This document shows positions 1 through 5,596 of a stretch of 5,887 nucleotides of DNA, one piece after another. The translations under genes and the position numbers were made by a program. The DNA comes from an uncultured Clostridia bacterium (GTDB taxonomy: Bacteria; Bacillota_A; Clostridia; Oscillospirales; Oscillospiraceae), in assembly GCA_947166955.1 (NCBI GenBank), contig CAMVGI010000093.1, positions 1-5,887 of the forward strand, given 5' to 3'. The notes below the pieces were generated by a model. It was given only the letters and a program-made list of their open reading frames with translations, was not told the DNA's origin and did no database searches. Positions within the stretch are counted from its first letter, which is position 1. Each line of letters opens with the position of its first letter.

Positions 1-17
1 AGCAGAAGACCGGAACC

Positions 18-1481
18 GTGAGCATCGAGACGCCCCAGCCCGAGCCCGTATCCGTGCCGGAACCCGAACCGCAGCCCGCGACAGAGCAGGGCGTGCCGAA
101 AAAGCTCGTGGGGCTGGTTGCGTCTTTGGTGCTGCTGGCGTGCGCCGCCGCATTTTTCCTGCTGCATGCGCGCGTATTTGCGCCGTTGCACAGGCTCAGG
201 GAAATGACGGGACGTCTGAACAAGTTGGATGCGCGCGAGCTGCGCGCGCAGGCGGACGCCATCGGCGGCGTCGCGGGCGCCGCGGCGCGTGATATTGCGG
301 CGTATGCCGAAGCCATGGAGGAGAACGCGCCCGCGGAGATTCAAGCCCCTGACCGCACGCCGCTGGACGGGGCGGCGGAGCGGCGCGTCGTGGACGAGAT
401 ATGCAGCTCGCTGCTGCCGCAGAGCCTCAAGGAAAACCTTGCGCGGATGACCTTCTCCGTGGCGGGAGGCGTGCAGCGCGGCGTGCGGCGCAACTGTGTG
501 TTTTACGATTACTTTTTCCGCGACGACCGGATGCTCTGCACCGTGGTCGCGCAGGTGCCGGGAACCGGCATCGCCGAGGCGCTGTTTGCCGTGGTCACGC
601 AGACGACGATCCGCAGCCGCCTGCGCATGGGGCGTTCGCTGATCGACGCCATGTCCGACGTCAATACGCAGCTTTACGATCTGGGCGGGCGAGATTCGAC
701 CTGCGCGTTCGTGGGCGTGCTTGACACGATGAACGGGCGCTATACCTTCGTCAACGCCGGCGGCGTTATGCCGATCCTCATGCGAAGCGAGGAGCGTTAT
801 GAATGGCTCAAAACGCCGGCCTACGCTCCGCTCGGCGCAAATGAGAGCGTGAACTACCGTTCGGAGCTGCTGCGGCTCAATCAGGGCGACAGACTGTTCC
901 TTTATACCGCGGATCTCGGGGAAATGACGGATCGGGAAGGAAAGCCGTTCAGCGAGCAGGCGCTGCTCTCCGCGCTGAATCGCAGCCGGAGCAGGACGCG
1001 CGGCACGGAAGAGCTGCTGCGCTTTGTGCAGGACGAGGCGGCGGCGTTTTGCGAGCGGGGCGACGATGTGTTCAGCTCGGCGATGATCGCGCTGGAGTAT
1101 GAAAAGGGAAGCAGGGATTATATCTTTACGCTCGTGCAGGGAAACGTGGAGCAGACGGGCGCCGTGACGAATTTTATGCGCAAGACGCTCTCGGACGGCG
1201 GAGTCGAGGTCAAGGCGCAGGCAAAGCAGATATTGCTGGCGGAGGAGCTGTTTGCGCTGTGCTGCCGCGTGTGCGAGAAGGATGCGGAGGTCAAGATCGA
1301 GTGCGCGCTCCGGCAGGAGGAGGCCGCGATGCATCTGCGTATGTTCGCGCCGATGGGCGGAAAGGACCCGCTGCAAGAGCGCGGCAGCGCGGCGAACTAT
1401 ATCCGCACCCACACGCGGCGCGCGGCGTTTGAGGCGGGGATCGACAGAGATATGGTCGAAATTGAGTCCGAACTGTCCTGA
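18..1481 (+). CDS. Membrane-anchored SpoIIE/RsbU-like PPM phosphatase domain protein, degenerate, with C-terminal RsbW-like domain (start possibly upstream of the window)
   Basis: Counting from the GTG at 18 (487 aa), I see a proline/glutamate-rich segment (residues 6-20), one membrane helix (about 30-49) and a HAMP-like linker (about 52-100, with DAIGGVAGAA in place of DEIGEL). A SpoIIE/RsbU-type domain follows (about 120-362, opening with VVDEICSSLLP), then an anti-sigma-factor-like ATPase fold (about 366-487). Family members dephosphorylate anti-sigma antagonists. Here the metal sites are eroded: GGD is replaced by NCV (159-161), GDVSG by AQVPG (178-182) and YTDG by YTAD (296-299); only the terminal DD (349-350) remains. 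In the C-terminal domain the N-box asparagine is replaced by L414 and no DxGxP motif is visible. Catalysis is therefore doubtful (inference). No clear ribosome binding site precedes 18 and the frame is open back to the window edge, so the start may lie upstream, perhaps with a sensor domain. It is probably co-transcribed with the next two genes. Confidence 0.8.
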   Translation: MSIETPQPEPVSVPEPEPQPATEQGVPKKLVGLVASLVLLACAAAFFLLHARVFAPLHRLREMTGRLNKLDARELRAQADAIGGVAGAAARDIAAYAEAMEENAPAEIQAPDRTPLDGAAERRVVDEICSSLLPQSLKENLARMTFSVAGGVQRGVRRNCVFYDYFFRDDRMLCTVVAQVPGTGIAEALFAVVTQTTIRSRLRMGRSLIDAMSDVNTQLYDLGGRDSTCAFVGVLDTMNGRYTFVNAGGVMPILMRSEERYEWLKTPAYAPLGANESVNYRSELLRLNQGDRLFLYTADLGEMTDREGKPFSEQALLSALNRSRSRTRGTEELLRFVQDEAAAFCERGDDVFSSAMIALEYEKGSRDYIFTLVQGNVEQTGAVTNFMRKTLSDGGVEVKAQAKQILLAEELFALCCRVCEKDAEVKIECALRQEEAAMHLRMFAPMGGKDPLQERGSAANYIRTHTRRAAFEAGIDRDMVEIESELS

Positions 1482-1488
1482 CAACGGC

Positions 1489-1498
1489 GGAGGGGGGG
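1489..1498 (+). promoter_or_regulatory. Ribosome binding site of the second phosphatase gene
   Basis: A GGAGGGGGGG run ends 8 bases before the GTG at 1507. It lies in the 25-base gap after the previous stop codon. It fixes the start at 1507 rather than the earlier in-frame ATG at 1252, whose product would begin inside the preceding gene and would not resemble any domain until about 1507. Confidence 0.7.
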
Positions 1499-1506
1499 AC
1501 ACGGAA

Positions 1507-3117
1507 GTGAAAAAAATACGGCTTGGGCTGAACGCGCGCATTGCGCTCATTGTTTTGGTTCTGGAGCTTCTGCTCTCGGCAATATTGCTGCTAAACAACT
1601 ACATATCGACCTACCGCGTCTATGCAACCTTCTGTCACGAGCGCTCGCGGCAGATAACGGAGATCGTTGCCGATTGGACGGATTGGGAGAAGATCGAGCA
1701 CTTCGCCGAAACCGGCGAGCCGGATGAATACAGCGAGCAGCTGGCGTATTTCTACAACCAGGTCAAGAGCGGGCTCGGCGAGGAGTGCTACCTTGGCCTG
1801 GTCATTCCCTATGACGAGTATGGAATCACGATCTACGAGGCGGTCGCGCCGGGTGATGATCCTGAGGAGATAGTTCCCTGGGGGCAATCGGCTGATTTCG
1901 GACCAGGGTTTAAAGAAGCGATGGTCCCCGATCTTCGCGCGGGGCACGGCAATGAGACGATCATGATGGGCAGGATGCGCGACGGGGGGCTTGTTCTGAA
2001 TACATGGGAGCCGATTTTCGACAGGGCCGGAACGGTTCGCGCGGTTGTAATTACGCAGCAGACAATGCGCAGCATCGACGGCGATCTGAGAGCTAATATG
2101 CTGCGCATCAGCGGCATGTGCATGTTTTTCATTGCCGCAGCGGCGGCGCTGATCCTGCTGTTCCTTCGGCTGAGCATCACCGGACCGATCAAAAAGCTCG
2201 AGAAAATGGTAGACTCCTATGAAAACGGCGCGTTTACCGAGGAAAAGTTTCGACATGACGACGAGATACAAAGCCTTGCCAATTCTTTTATCGGCATGGC
2301 GCGCCGCATAGAGACCTATACCGACGAGGTGAAGCGCACCTCGGCGGAAAAGGAGCGCATCAACACGGAGTACGGTGTGGCGCGGCAGATCCAGCACGAC
2401 ACGCTGCCGACGGTGTTTCCGGCCTCTCCGGAGCGGAGGGAGTTCGATATTTTTGCCGCCTTGGAGGCAAGCAAAAATATCAGCGGAAACTTCTACGATT
2501 TCTTCCTCATTGACGACGACCACCTTGCGCTGGCGATCGGGGATATTTCGGGAAGGGGCATTCCCGCGGCGCTGTTCATGGTCATGGTCAAGACGCTGAT
2601 CAAGGATCGCTGTTTGCAGGGCGATTCCCCCGCGGAGGCGCTGCAAAGCGTCAGCGAGCAGCTGCTGGAGGGCAATCGGGCGAATATGTTCGCCTCGGTG
2701 TGGCTCGCCGTGCTGGAGCTTTCCACCGGAGCGGGCGTGGCGGTCAACGCGGGACACCAACACCCGATTTTGTGCCGCGCCGGAAAGAAGTTCGAATTGC
2801 AGGTCTACCCCCATTGTCCGCCGATCGCGGCGATGGAGGGCGTCCGCTTCCGCAACCATGGTTTTCAGCTCTCGCCGGGCGACACGCTGTTCGTCTACAC
2901 GGTCGGCGCGGTGGAGGCGCAAAACGGAAAAGGGGAAGCGTTCGGCAAGCAGCGCATTCTGGAGGCGCTGAACCGCGAACCGGAGGCGACTCCCAGCGTG
3001 CTGCTGCAAACGGTGACAACAGCGCTGCACCGCTTTTCCAGCGAAGCGCCGTGCCTTGACGACCGGACGCTGCTGTCAATGAAATACTACGGTAAGGACG
3101 GCGTGTCGAGCCAATAG
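1507..3117 (+). CDS. Two-pass membrane sensor with Cache-like domain, HAMP and SpoIIE/RsbU-type PP2C phosphatase domain
   Basis: The 536-aa product starts at GTG with a positively charged KKIR end. It has membrane helix 1 (about 10-29), an outer sensor region (30-197) with Cache-like features such as WEPIFDRAGTV (167-177), helix 2 (about 201-221) and a HAMP domain (222-275, DDEIQSLANSF at 251-261). A signalling helix with VARQIQHDTLP (291-301) leads into the PPM domain (about 305-530). Relatives couple an extracellular signal to dephosphorylation of an anti-sigma antagonist. GDISGRG (345-351, D346), NAGH and the terminal DD (518-519) are kept. GGD reads SGN (N328) and YTDG reads YTVG (V466), so two of four expected metal aspartates are missing. 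Activity may be reduced or absent (inference). It follows the first phosphatase gene by 25 bases and precedes the leader/zinc-ribbon gene by 32, suggesting one operon. No effector ATPase domain follows the phosphatase domain. Confidence 0.88.
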   Translation: MKKIRLGLNARIALIVLVLELLLSAILLLNNYISTYRVYATFCHERSRQITEIVADWTDWEKIEHFAETGEPDEYSEQLAYFYNQVKSGLGEECYLGLVIPYDEYGITIYEAVAPGDDPEEIVPWGQSADFGPGFKEAMVPDLRAGHGNETIMMGRMRDGGLVLNTWEPIFDRAGTVRAVVITQQTMRSIDGDLRANMLRISGMCMFFIAAAAALILLFLRLSITGPIKKLEKMVDSYENGAFTEEKFRHDDEIQSLANSFIGMARRIETYTDEVKRTSAEKERINTEYGVARQIQHDTLPTVFPASPERREFDIFAALEASKNISGNFYDFFLIDDDHLALAIGDISGRGIPAALFMVMVKTLIKDRCLQGDSPAEALQSVSEQLLEGNRANMFASVWLAVLELSTGAGVAVNAGHQHPILCRAGKKFELQVYPHCPPIAAMEGVRFRNHGFQLSPGDTLFVYTVGAVEAQNGKGEAFGKQRILEALNREPEATPSVLLQTVTTALHRFSSEAPCLDDRTLLSMKYYGKDGVSSQ

Positions 3118-3134
3118 AAAGACGAGTTTTTTTG

Positions 3135-3143
3135 AAAAGGAGG
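3135..3143 (+). promoter_or_regulatory. Strong ribosome binding site of the leader/zinc-ribbon gene
   Basis: AAAAGGAGG with a 6-base spacer to the ATG at 3150 is near-ideal. It selects 3150 over the upstream in-frame TTG at 3132, which overlaps the site itself and has no ribosome binding site of its own. The strength suggests higher translation than the two phosphatase genes. Confidence 0.85.
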
Positions 3144-3149
3144 ATCACC

Positions 3150-3524
3150 ATGAACGAGAACATCGATTCCAAGCGGGAATCCGCCCTCAAGAGCATCTTG
3201 GAGCGTCTCACCGACGAGCAGAGGGAAAAGGTGCGGGCGTGCAAGACGGTGGACGAGCTGACGGCGTTTGTGGCGAAGGAAGGGATCGAACTGCCCGATG
3301 AACTGCTCGACGCCGTCGCCGGCGGAGGCTTCTTCACGGAAGAGGATTTGAAGGGCAAAGAGGTCTTTCCGCCGATGCACCCGTGCCCGAAGTGCAAATC
3401 CAAAAATGTAAAAAACTATGATCCGGGCGGAATGTTTCAAATGAGAGTAAAATGCCTCGATTGCGGATACTGGGGCGAATCAGGGGCAAATGCCTATGTA
3501 GCTTGGGCTTCGGTCCGCTGGTGA
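3150..3524 (+). CDS. Nif11-like double-glycine leader fused to a Lar-like zinc ribbon (RiPP-precursor-like protein)
   Basis: The 124-aa product has two parts. Residues 1-60 are charged and helical, with VRACKTVDELTAFVAKEGIE (28-47) and then LPDELLDAVAGGG (48-60). This is the pattern of Nif11-like/TOMM-type leader peptides, in which the double glycine is a processing and export site. Residues 61-124 would be the released part: a linker, then CPKC (79-82), CLDCG (102-106), and a tail AYVAWASVRW (115-124). The spacing and the final A-x-x-AW-x-x-R resemble the restriction-alleviation Lar zinc-ribbon family (PCPFCG...C..CG...AIEAWNRR). Alternatively it is a cytosolic zinc-ribbon protein whose leader serves only for interaction. 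No LanM, radical SAM, YcaO or peptidase-transporter gene lies in the window, so maturation is unproven. The coding call is strong (ideal ribosome binding site, operon position); the family calls rest on motif recognition alone. Confidence 0.8.
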   Translation: MNENIDSKRESALKSILERLTDEQREKVRACKTVDELTAFVAKEGIELPDELLDAVAGGGFFTEEDLKGKEVFPPMHPCPKCKSKNVKNYDPGGMFQMRVKCLDCGYWGESGANAYVAWASVRW

Positions 3525-3527
3525 AAA

Positions 3528-3552
3528 GCTCCGCTCCCTTTGCGAGCGGGGC
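3528..3552 (+). terminator. GC-rich stem-loop just after the leader/zinc-ribbon stop codon
   Basis: GCTCCGCTC (3528-3536) pairs with GAGCGGGGC (3544-3552), giving 9 pairs including one G-U, around a 7-base loop. It begins 3 bases after the stop codon. There is no U-tract after it, so it may protect the mRNA 3' end or be a partial terminator rather than an efficient intrinsic terminator. Confidence 0.35.
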
Positions 3553-3676
3553 GAGCGGATGACGACCTCAACGCACAGGGCAACATGACGAACTGGTGAA
3601 CGAAGACGGACTATGCCGCCTTTACCACTTACACGCTTAATACGCGGCTCCCTGCGCTATCATTAGACTGCTGAAA

Positions 3677-3724
3677 AAGAAGAGATGCCTTCCGACGCTT
3701 CGACGCCGGAAGGCATCTCTTCTT
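3677..3724 (+). terminator. Long perfect stem-loop, probable terminator of the phosphatase/leader operon
   Basis: AAGAAGAGATGCCTTCCG (3677-3694) and its exact reverse complement (3707-3724) form an 18-bp perfect stem around a 12-base loop. The arms are A-rich on the left (continuing into AAAAA) and T-rich on the right (CTCTTCTT), the arrangement of a bidirectional intrinsic terminator. It lies about 150 bases past the last operon gene. The T-tract on the + strand is interrupted by C, so efficiency is uncertain. Confidence 0.6.
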
Positions 3725-3735
3725 ATCGAGACTGT

Positions 3736-3772
3736 CAAACAAAGAAAATATCGCCTTGTTTGCGCATATTTT
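3736..3772. repeat. Imperfect inverted repeat upstream of the 36-aa ORF
   Basis: AAAATATCGC (3745-3754) pairs with GCG (3762-3764) and ATATTTT (3766-3772) with one bulged C at 3765: 10 pairs around the loop CTTGTTT. A competing repeat, CAAACAA (3736-3742) with TTGTTTG (3756-3762), overlaps it, so two alternative folds exist. It lies 17 bases before the ATG at 3790. It could be an operator, an RNA leader structure or part of a recombinase site; nothing in the sequence decides among these. Confidence 0.4.
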
Positions 3773-3777
3773 GTATT

Positions 3778-3784
3778 GAGGTGA
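3778..3784 (+). promoter_or_regulatory. Ribosome binding site of the 36-aa ORF
   Basis: GAGGTGA, 5 bases before the ATG at 3790, is a good match to the anti-Shine-Dalgarno sequence. It supports 3790 as the start rather than the upstream in-frame ATG at 3685, which lies inside the 18-bp terminator stem. Confidence 0.6.
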
Positions 3785-3789
3785 CGTAC

Positions 3790-3900
3790 ATGGAAACCAA
3801 ACTCATTCCAACCGAAACCCACCCGCCCGGCGCGGGCGACCCGCGACCGATCATCCAGCAGGCCATAAGCGACTGGCTCACAAAAGAATTATCCAAATGA
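3790..3900 (+). CDS. Small hypothetical protein, 36 aa, upstream of the recombinase
   Basis: The product begins METKLIPTETHPPGAG and ends in an amphipathic-looking stretch, IIQQAISDWLTKELSK (residues 21-36). There is no membrane segment, signal peptide or cysteine. Support comes from the ribosome binding site 5 bases upstream and a terminator-like hairpin starting at the base after the stop codon, so it looks like a self-contained small transcription unit. I do not recognise the family. Its place directly before a serine recombinase suggests it belongs to the same mobile element, perhaps as a small accessory or control peptide (inference). A chance ORF of this length is possible. Confidence 0.5.
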   Translation: METKLIPTETHPPGAGDPRPIIQQAISDWLTKELSK

Positions 3901-3931
3901 CGCCTGTGCCGTTCTACCGGCATAGGCGTTT
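3901..3931 (+). terminator. Terminator-like hairpin directly after the 36-aa ORF
   Basis: CGCCTGTGCCG (3901-3911) pairs with CGGCATAGGCG (3918-3928) over 11 pairs, one of them G-U, with loop TTCTAC. TTT and then a short AT-rich stretch follow. The U-tract is short, so this may be an attenuator between the small ORF and the recombinase rather than a full stop. Confidence 0.55.
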
Positions 3932-3993
3932 CAAATAAAATCTTGCCGTGAGGCGGCTCTTATGCTGCGATGATTGCGAGCAGTTACGCCTCG

Positions 3994-4000
3994 AAGGAGG
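3994..4000 (+). promoter_or_regulatory. Ribosome binding site that points to an ATT start for the recombinase
   Basis: AAGGAGG is followed by an 8-base spacer and then ATT at 4009, in frame with the recombinase. No ATG, GTG or TTG lies between the in-frame TGA (4003-4005) and the catalytic serine codon at 4036. The next standard start, GTG at 4114, has no ribosome binding site and would remove the catalytic serine. Confidence 0.7.
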
Positions 4001-4008
4001 TGTGACCG

Positions 4009-5550
4009 ATTCTTTGCGCAATCTATACAAGACTGAGTAAGGAAGACGCTGACAAGCAGCAAAACGAATCCGAAAGCATCCAGAATCAAAAGAACCTGCT
4101 GATCCGCTATGCCGTGGAGCACGGGTGGGATATCTATGACGTCTACTGCGACGAGGACTATTCCGGCGCGGACAGGCTGCGGCCCGACTTCAACCGTATG
4201 ATCGACGACGCCGGACAGAAACAGTTCCAAATCGTACTCTGCAAGACACAATCCCGCTTTACCCGTGACATGGAACTGGTGGAGAAGTACATCCACGGAC
4301 TGTTCCCCGTTTGGGGCATCCGCTTTGTGGCGGTGGCCGACAATGCCGATACCGACGTCAAGGGCAATAAGAAAGCCCGGCAGATCGCGGGACTGGTCAA
4401 CGAGTGGTACTTGGAAGACCTCTCCGAAAACATTCGCATGGTCTTTGACATGAAACGCAGGGAAGGACAGTACATCGGCGGTTCGCCCGTCTACGGCTAT
4501 AAGAAGGATCCGGCGAACAAGAACCATTTGGTGATCGACCCGGAGGCCGCGGAGGTGGTACGCCAGATATTCCGGTGGTCGCTGGAGGGGCATGGACAGC
4601 AGAATATCGCCTATATGCTCAACGAACGGTGTGTTGCCAACCCGACGCGGTATAAGGAAGAAAAGGGCCTTGCGCGGAACCACTACTGCAAGCGGGATTT
4701 CGGGCTCTGGAACAAAATCACGGTTTGGCGTATCCTGCGGAACGAGATGTACGTTGGCGTTATGGTACAGGGACGGACAAAGAAGGTCAGCTACAAATCC
4801 AAGGCGCAGATCAATATGCCGGAGGACAAGTGGGTCCGCGTCGAGGGAACGCATGAGGCGATCATTGACCGCAAGACCTTCGACGCGGTGCAGCGAGGAA
4901 TGGACCTGCGCGCCCGCACGGACGGGACGGGAACGATCCACCCGCTCGCGGGATTGGTCAAGTGCATGGACTGCGGCAGTACCATGAGCAAACGAAAGAA
5001 CCGTTATAACCATGAGTATCTGCGATGCAGGCTCTTCATGGACAGCGGCAGGCAGCGGCTCTGCACCAACCACGCCATTCGTCTCGACCGGCTGATCGAC
5101 TATGTTTCCGATCAGGTTCGCGCCTATGTACGGGATTATTTTGACCTTTCAAGGGCCGATCTGCAGCCCAAACAGGACACTCGGACGGCGGAACTGGAGC
5201 GCGAGAAAAAGGCGATGGAGACCGATTTGGAGAAACGCGGCGCTGCGCTGCGTGCGCTTTACCTCGACAAGGTATCGGGTGCGATCAGCGACGGGCAGTT
5301 TGCGGACATAAACGCGGCGTTTCTTGCGGAAAAATCCCGCCTTGAGAGGAAAATCGCCGAAATCGACGGAAAGCTGAGCGAGCGGACGGTGCCGAAAAGC
5401 AAGGACGAGCTGATGCGGCGGGCCGAGGAGCTGCTGAAGCTCGAAACCGTGCCGCGGGAGCTGTTCGTGGCGCTGATCGACGAGATCCGCGTGGGACAGA
5501 GAGACAGCGCGACCGGCGAGCAAAAAATCGAGATCCGCTGGAAATTCTGA
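4009..5550 (+). CDS. Large serine recombinase (resolvase/invertase N-terminus, Recombinase domain, zinc ribbon, coiled coil), ATT start
   Basis: From ATT at 4009 the product is 513 aa. The catalytic domain (1-135) opens LCAIYTRLSKED with nucleophile S10, and has DYSGADRLRPDF (50-61) and the active-site arginines in SRFTRD (R83, R86). The linker helix NEWYLEDLSENIR (131-143) leads to the Recombinase domain (about 148-300, GGSPVYGYKKD). A zinc ribbon follows with C319, C322, C340 and C352, then a long coiled coil (about 391-462) and the family's usual C-terminal strand region ending EIRWKF. These enzymes integrate and excise DNA between short att sites through a serine-DNA link. The length and all domains are intact, so it should be active if translated. 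A start at 4114 would lose S10 and about 35 residues. The gene probably belongs to a small transposon or integrative element; no other mobility or cargo gene is recognised here. Confidence 0.93.
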   Translation: MLCAIYTRLSKEDADKQQNESESIQNQKNLLIRYAVEHGWDIYDVYCDEDYSGADRLRPDFNRMIDDAGQKQFQIVLCKTQSRFTRDMELVEKYIHGLFPVWGIRFVAVADNADTDVKGNKKARQIAGLVNEWYLEDLSENIRMVFDMKRREGQYIGGSPVYGYKKDPANKNHLVIDPEAAEVVRQIFRWSLEGHGQQNIAYMLNERCVANPTRYKEEKGLARNHYCKRDFGLWNKITVWRILRNEMYVGVMVQGRTKKVSYKSKAQINMPEDKWVRVEGTHEAIIDRKTFDAVQRGMDLRARTDGTGTIHPLAGLVKCMDCGSTMSKRKNRYNHEYLRCRLFMDSGRQRLCTNHAIRLDRLIDYVSDQVRAYVRDYFDLSRADLQPKQDTRTAELEREKKAMETDLEKRGAALRALYLDKVSGAISDGQFADINAAFLAEKSRLERKIAEIDGKLSERTVPKSKDELMRRAEELLKLETVPRELFVALIDEIRVGQRDSATGEQKIEIRWKF

Positions 5551-5559
5551 GGGTCGGCA

Positions 5560-5586
5560 TTTTTTGAAAGCAACGCTTTCAAAAAA
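5560..5586. repeat. 12-bp perfect inverted repeat just after the recombinase stop
   Basis: TTTTTTGAAAGC (5560-5571) and GCTTTCAAAAAA (5575-5586) flank a 3-base AAC. The T-run comes before the stem and the A-run after it, the reverse of an intrinsic terminator on either strand, so a DNA site (recombinase binding or element end) fits better than a terminator. It is nested within GGTCGGC (5552-5558) and GCCGACC (5620-5626). Confidence 0.6.
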
Positions 5587-5596
5587 GTGTACTTAT

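Larger units (their letters stand above)
3525..3789 (+). other. Intergenic region without a convincing gene
   Basis: These 265 bases hold three hairpins (listed separately) and no ORF with a ribosome binding site. The frame of the preceding gene continues after its stop as two short open stretches ended by TGA at 3597 and 3672, for example TDYAAFTTYTLNTRL. This could be a decayed gene remnant but matches nothing I recognise. The sequence from about 3660 on is less GC-rich than the operon, which would fit the edge of an inserted element. Confidence 0.5.
3725..5596 (+). mobile_element. Putative small serine-recombinase mobile element (boundaries approximate)
   Basis: The recombinase, the 36-aa ORF and flanking inverted repeats lie between the terminator of one operon and a 5'-truncated ATPase reading frame. 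The right edge is placed where ATPase homology resumes (about 5590-5608). The left edge is only a guess, set after the 18-bp stem; no direct repeat matching the right junction could be found by eye. The element may be larger and extend left of the window. Confidence 0.4.

Noticed and set aside
1252..1506. Upstream extension of the second phosphatase gene to the ATG at 1252
   Set aside because: The extension overlaps the first gene in another frame and is arginine-rich low-quality sequence; the GGAGG-type site and the KKIR-plus-helix start at 1507 fit better.
1591..3030. Long open frame on the - strand (479 aa) across the second phosphatase gene
   Set aside because: It lies entirely opposite a clear phosphatase gene; its product is rich in arginine and histidine with no recognisable domain, as expected for the complement of GC-rich coding DNA.
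3150..3524. Plain lanthipeptide or thiopeptide gene cluster
   Set aside because: Only the leader-like part is present; no modification enzyme, protease or transporter gene is visible, and the C-terminal part looks like a folded zinc ribbon rather than a Ser/Thr/Cys-rich core.
3685..3789. Extension of the 36-aa ORF to the ATG at 3685
   Set aside because: That ATG lies inside the left arm of the 18-bp stem with no ribosome binding site; the start at 3790 has GAGGTGA 5 bases upstream.
3725..3789. Sigma-A promoter for the small ORF and recombinase
   Set aside because: The region is AT-richer (TTGTTT at 3756-3761, AAAATAT at 3745-3751), but no -35/-10 pair with about 17-base spacing is convincing.
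3931..5073. Long open frame on the - strand (380 aa) across the recombinase
   Set aside because: It is the antisense of the catalytic and Recombinase domains, has no convincing ribosome binding site, and its product matches nothing.
5560..5586. Intrinsic terminator of the recombinase gene
   Set aside because: The hairpin has T's before and A's after the stem, so no U-tract follows it on either strand; it is kept only as an inverted repeat.
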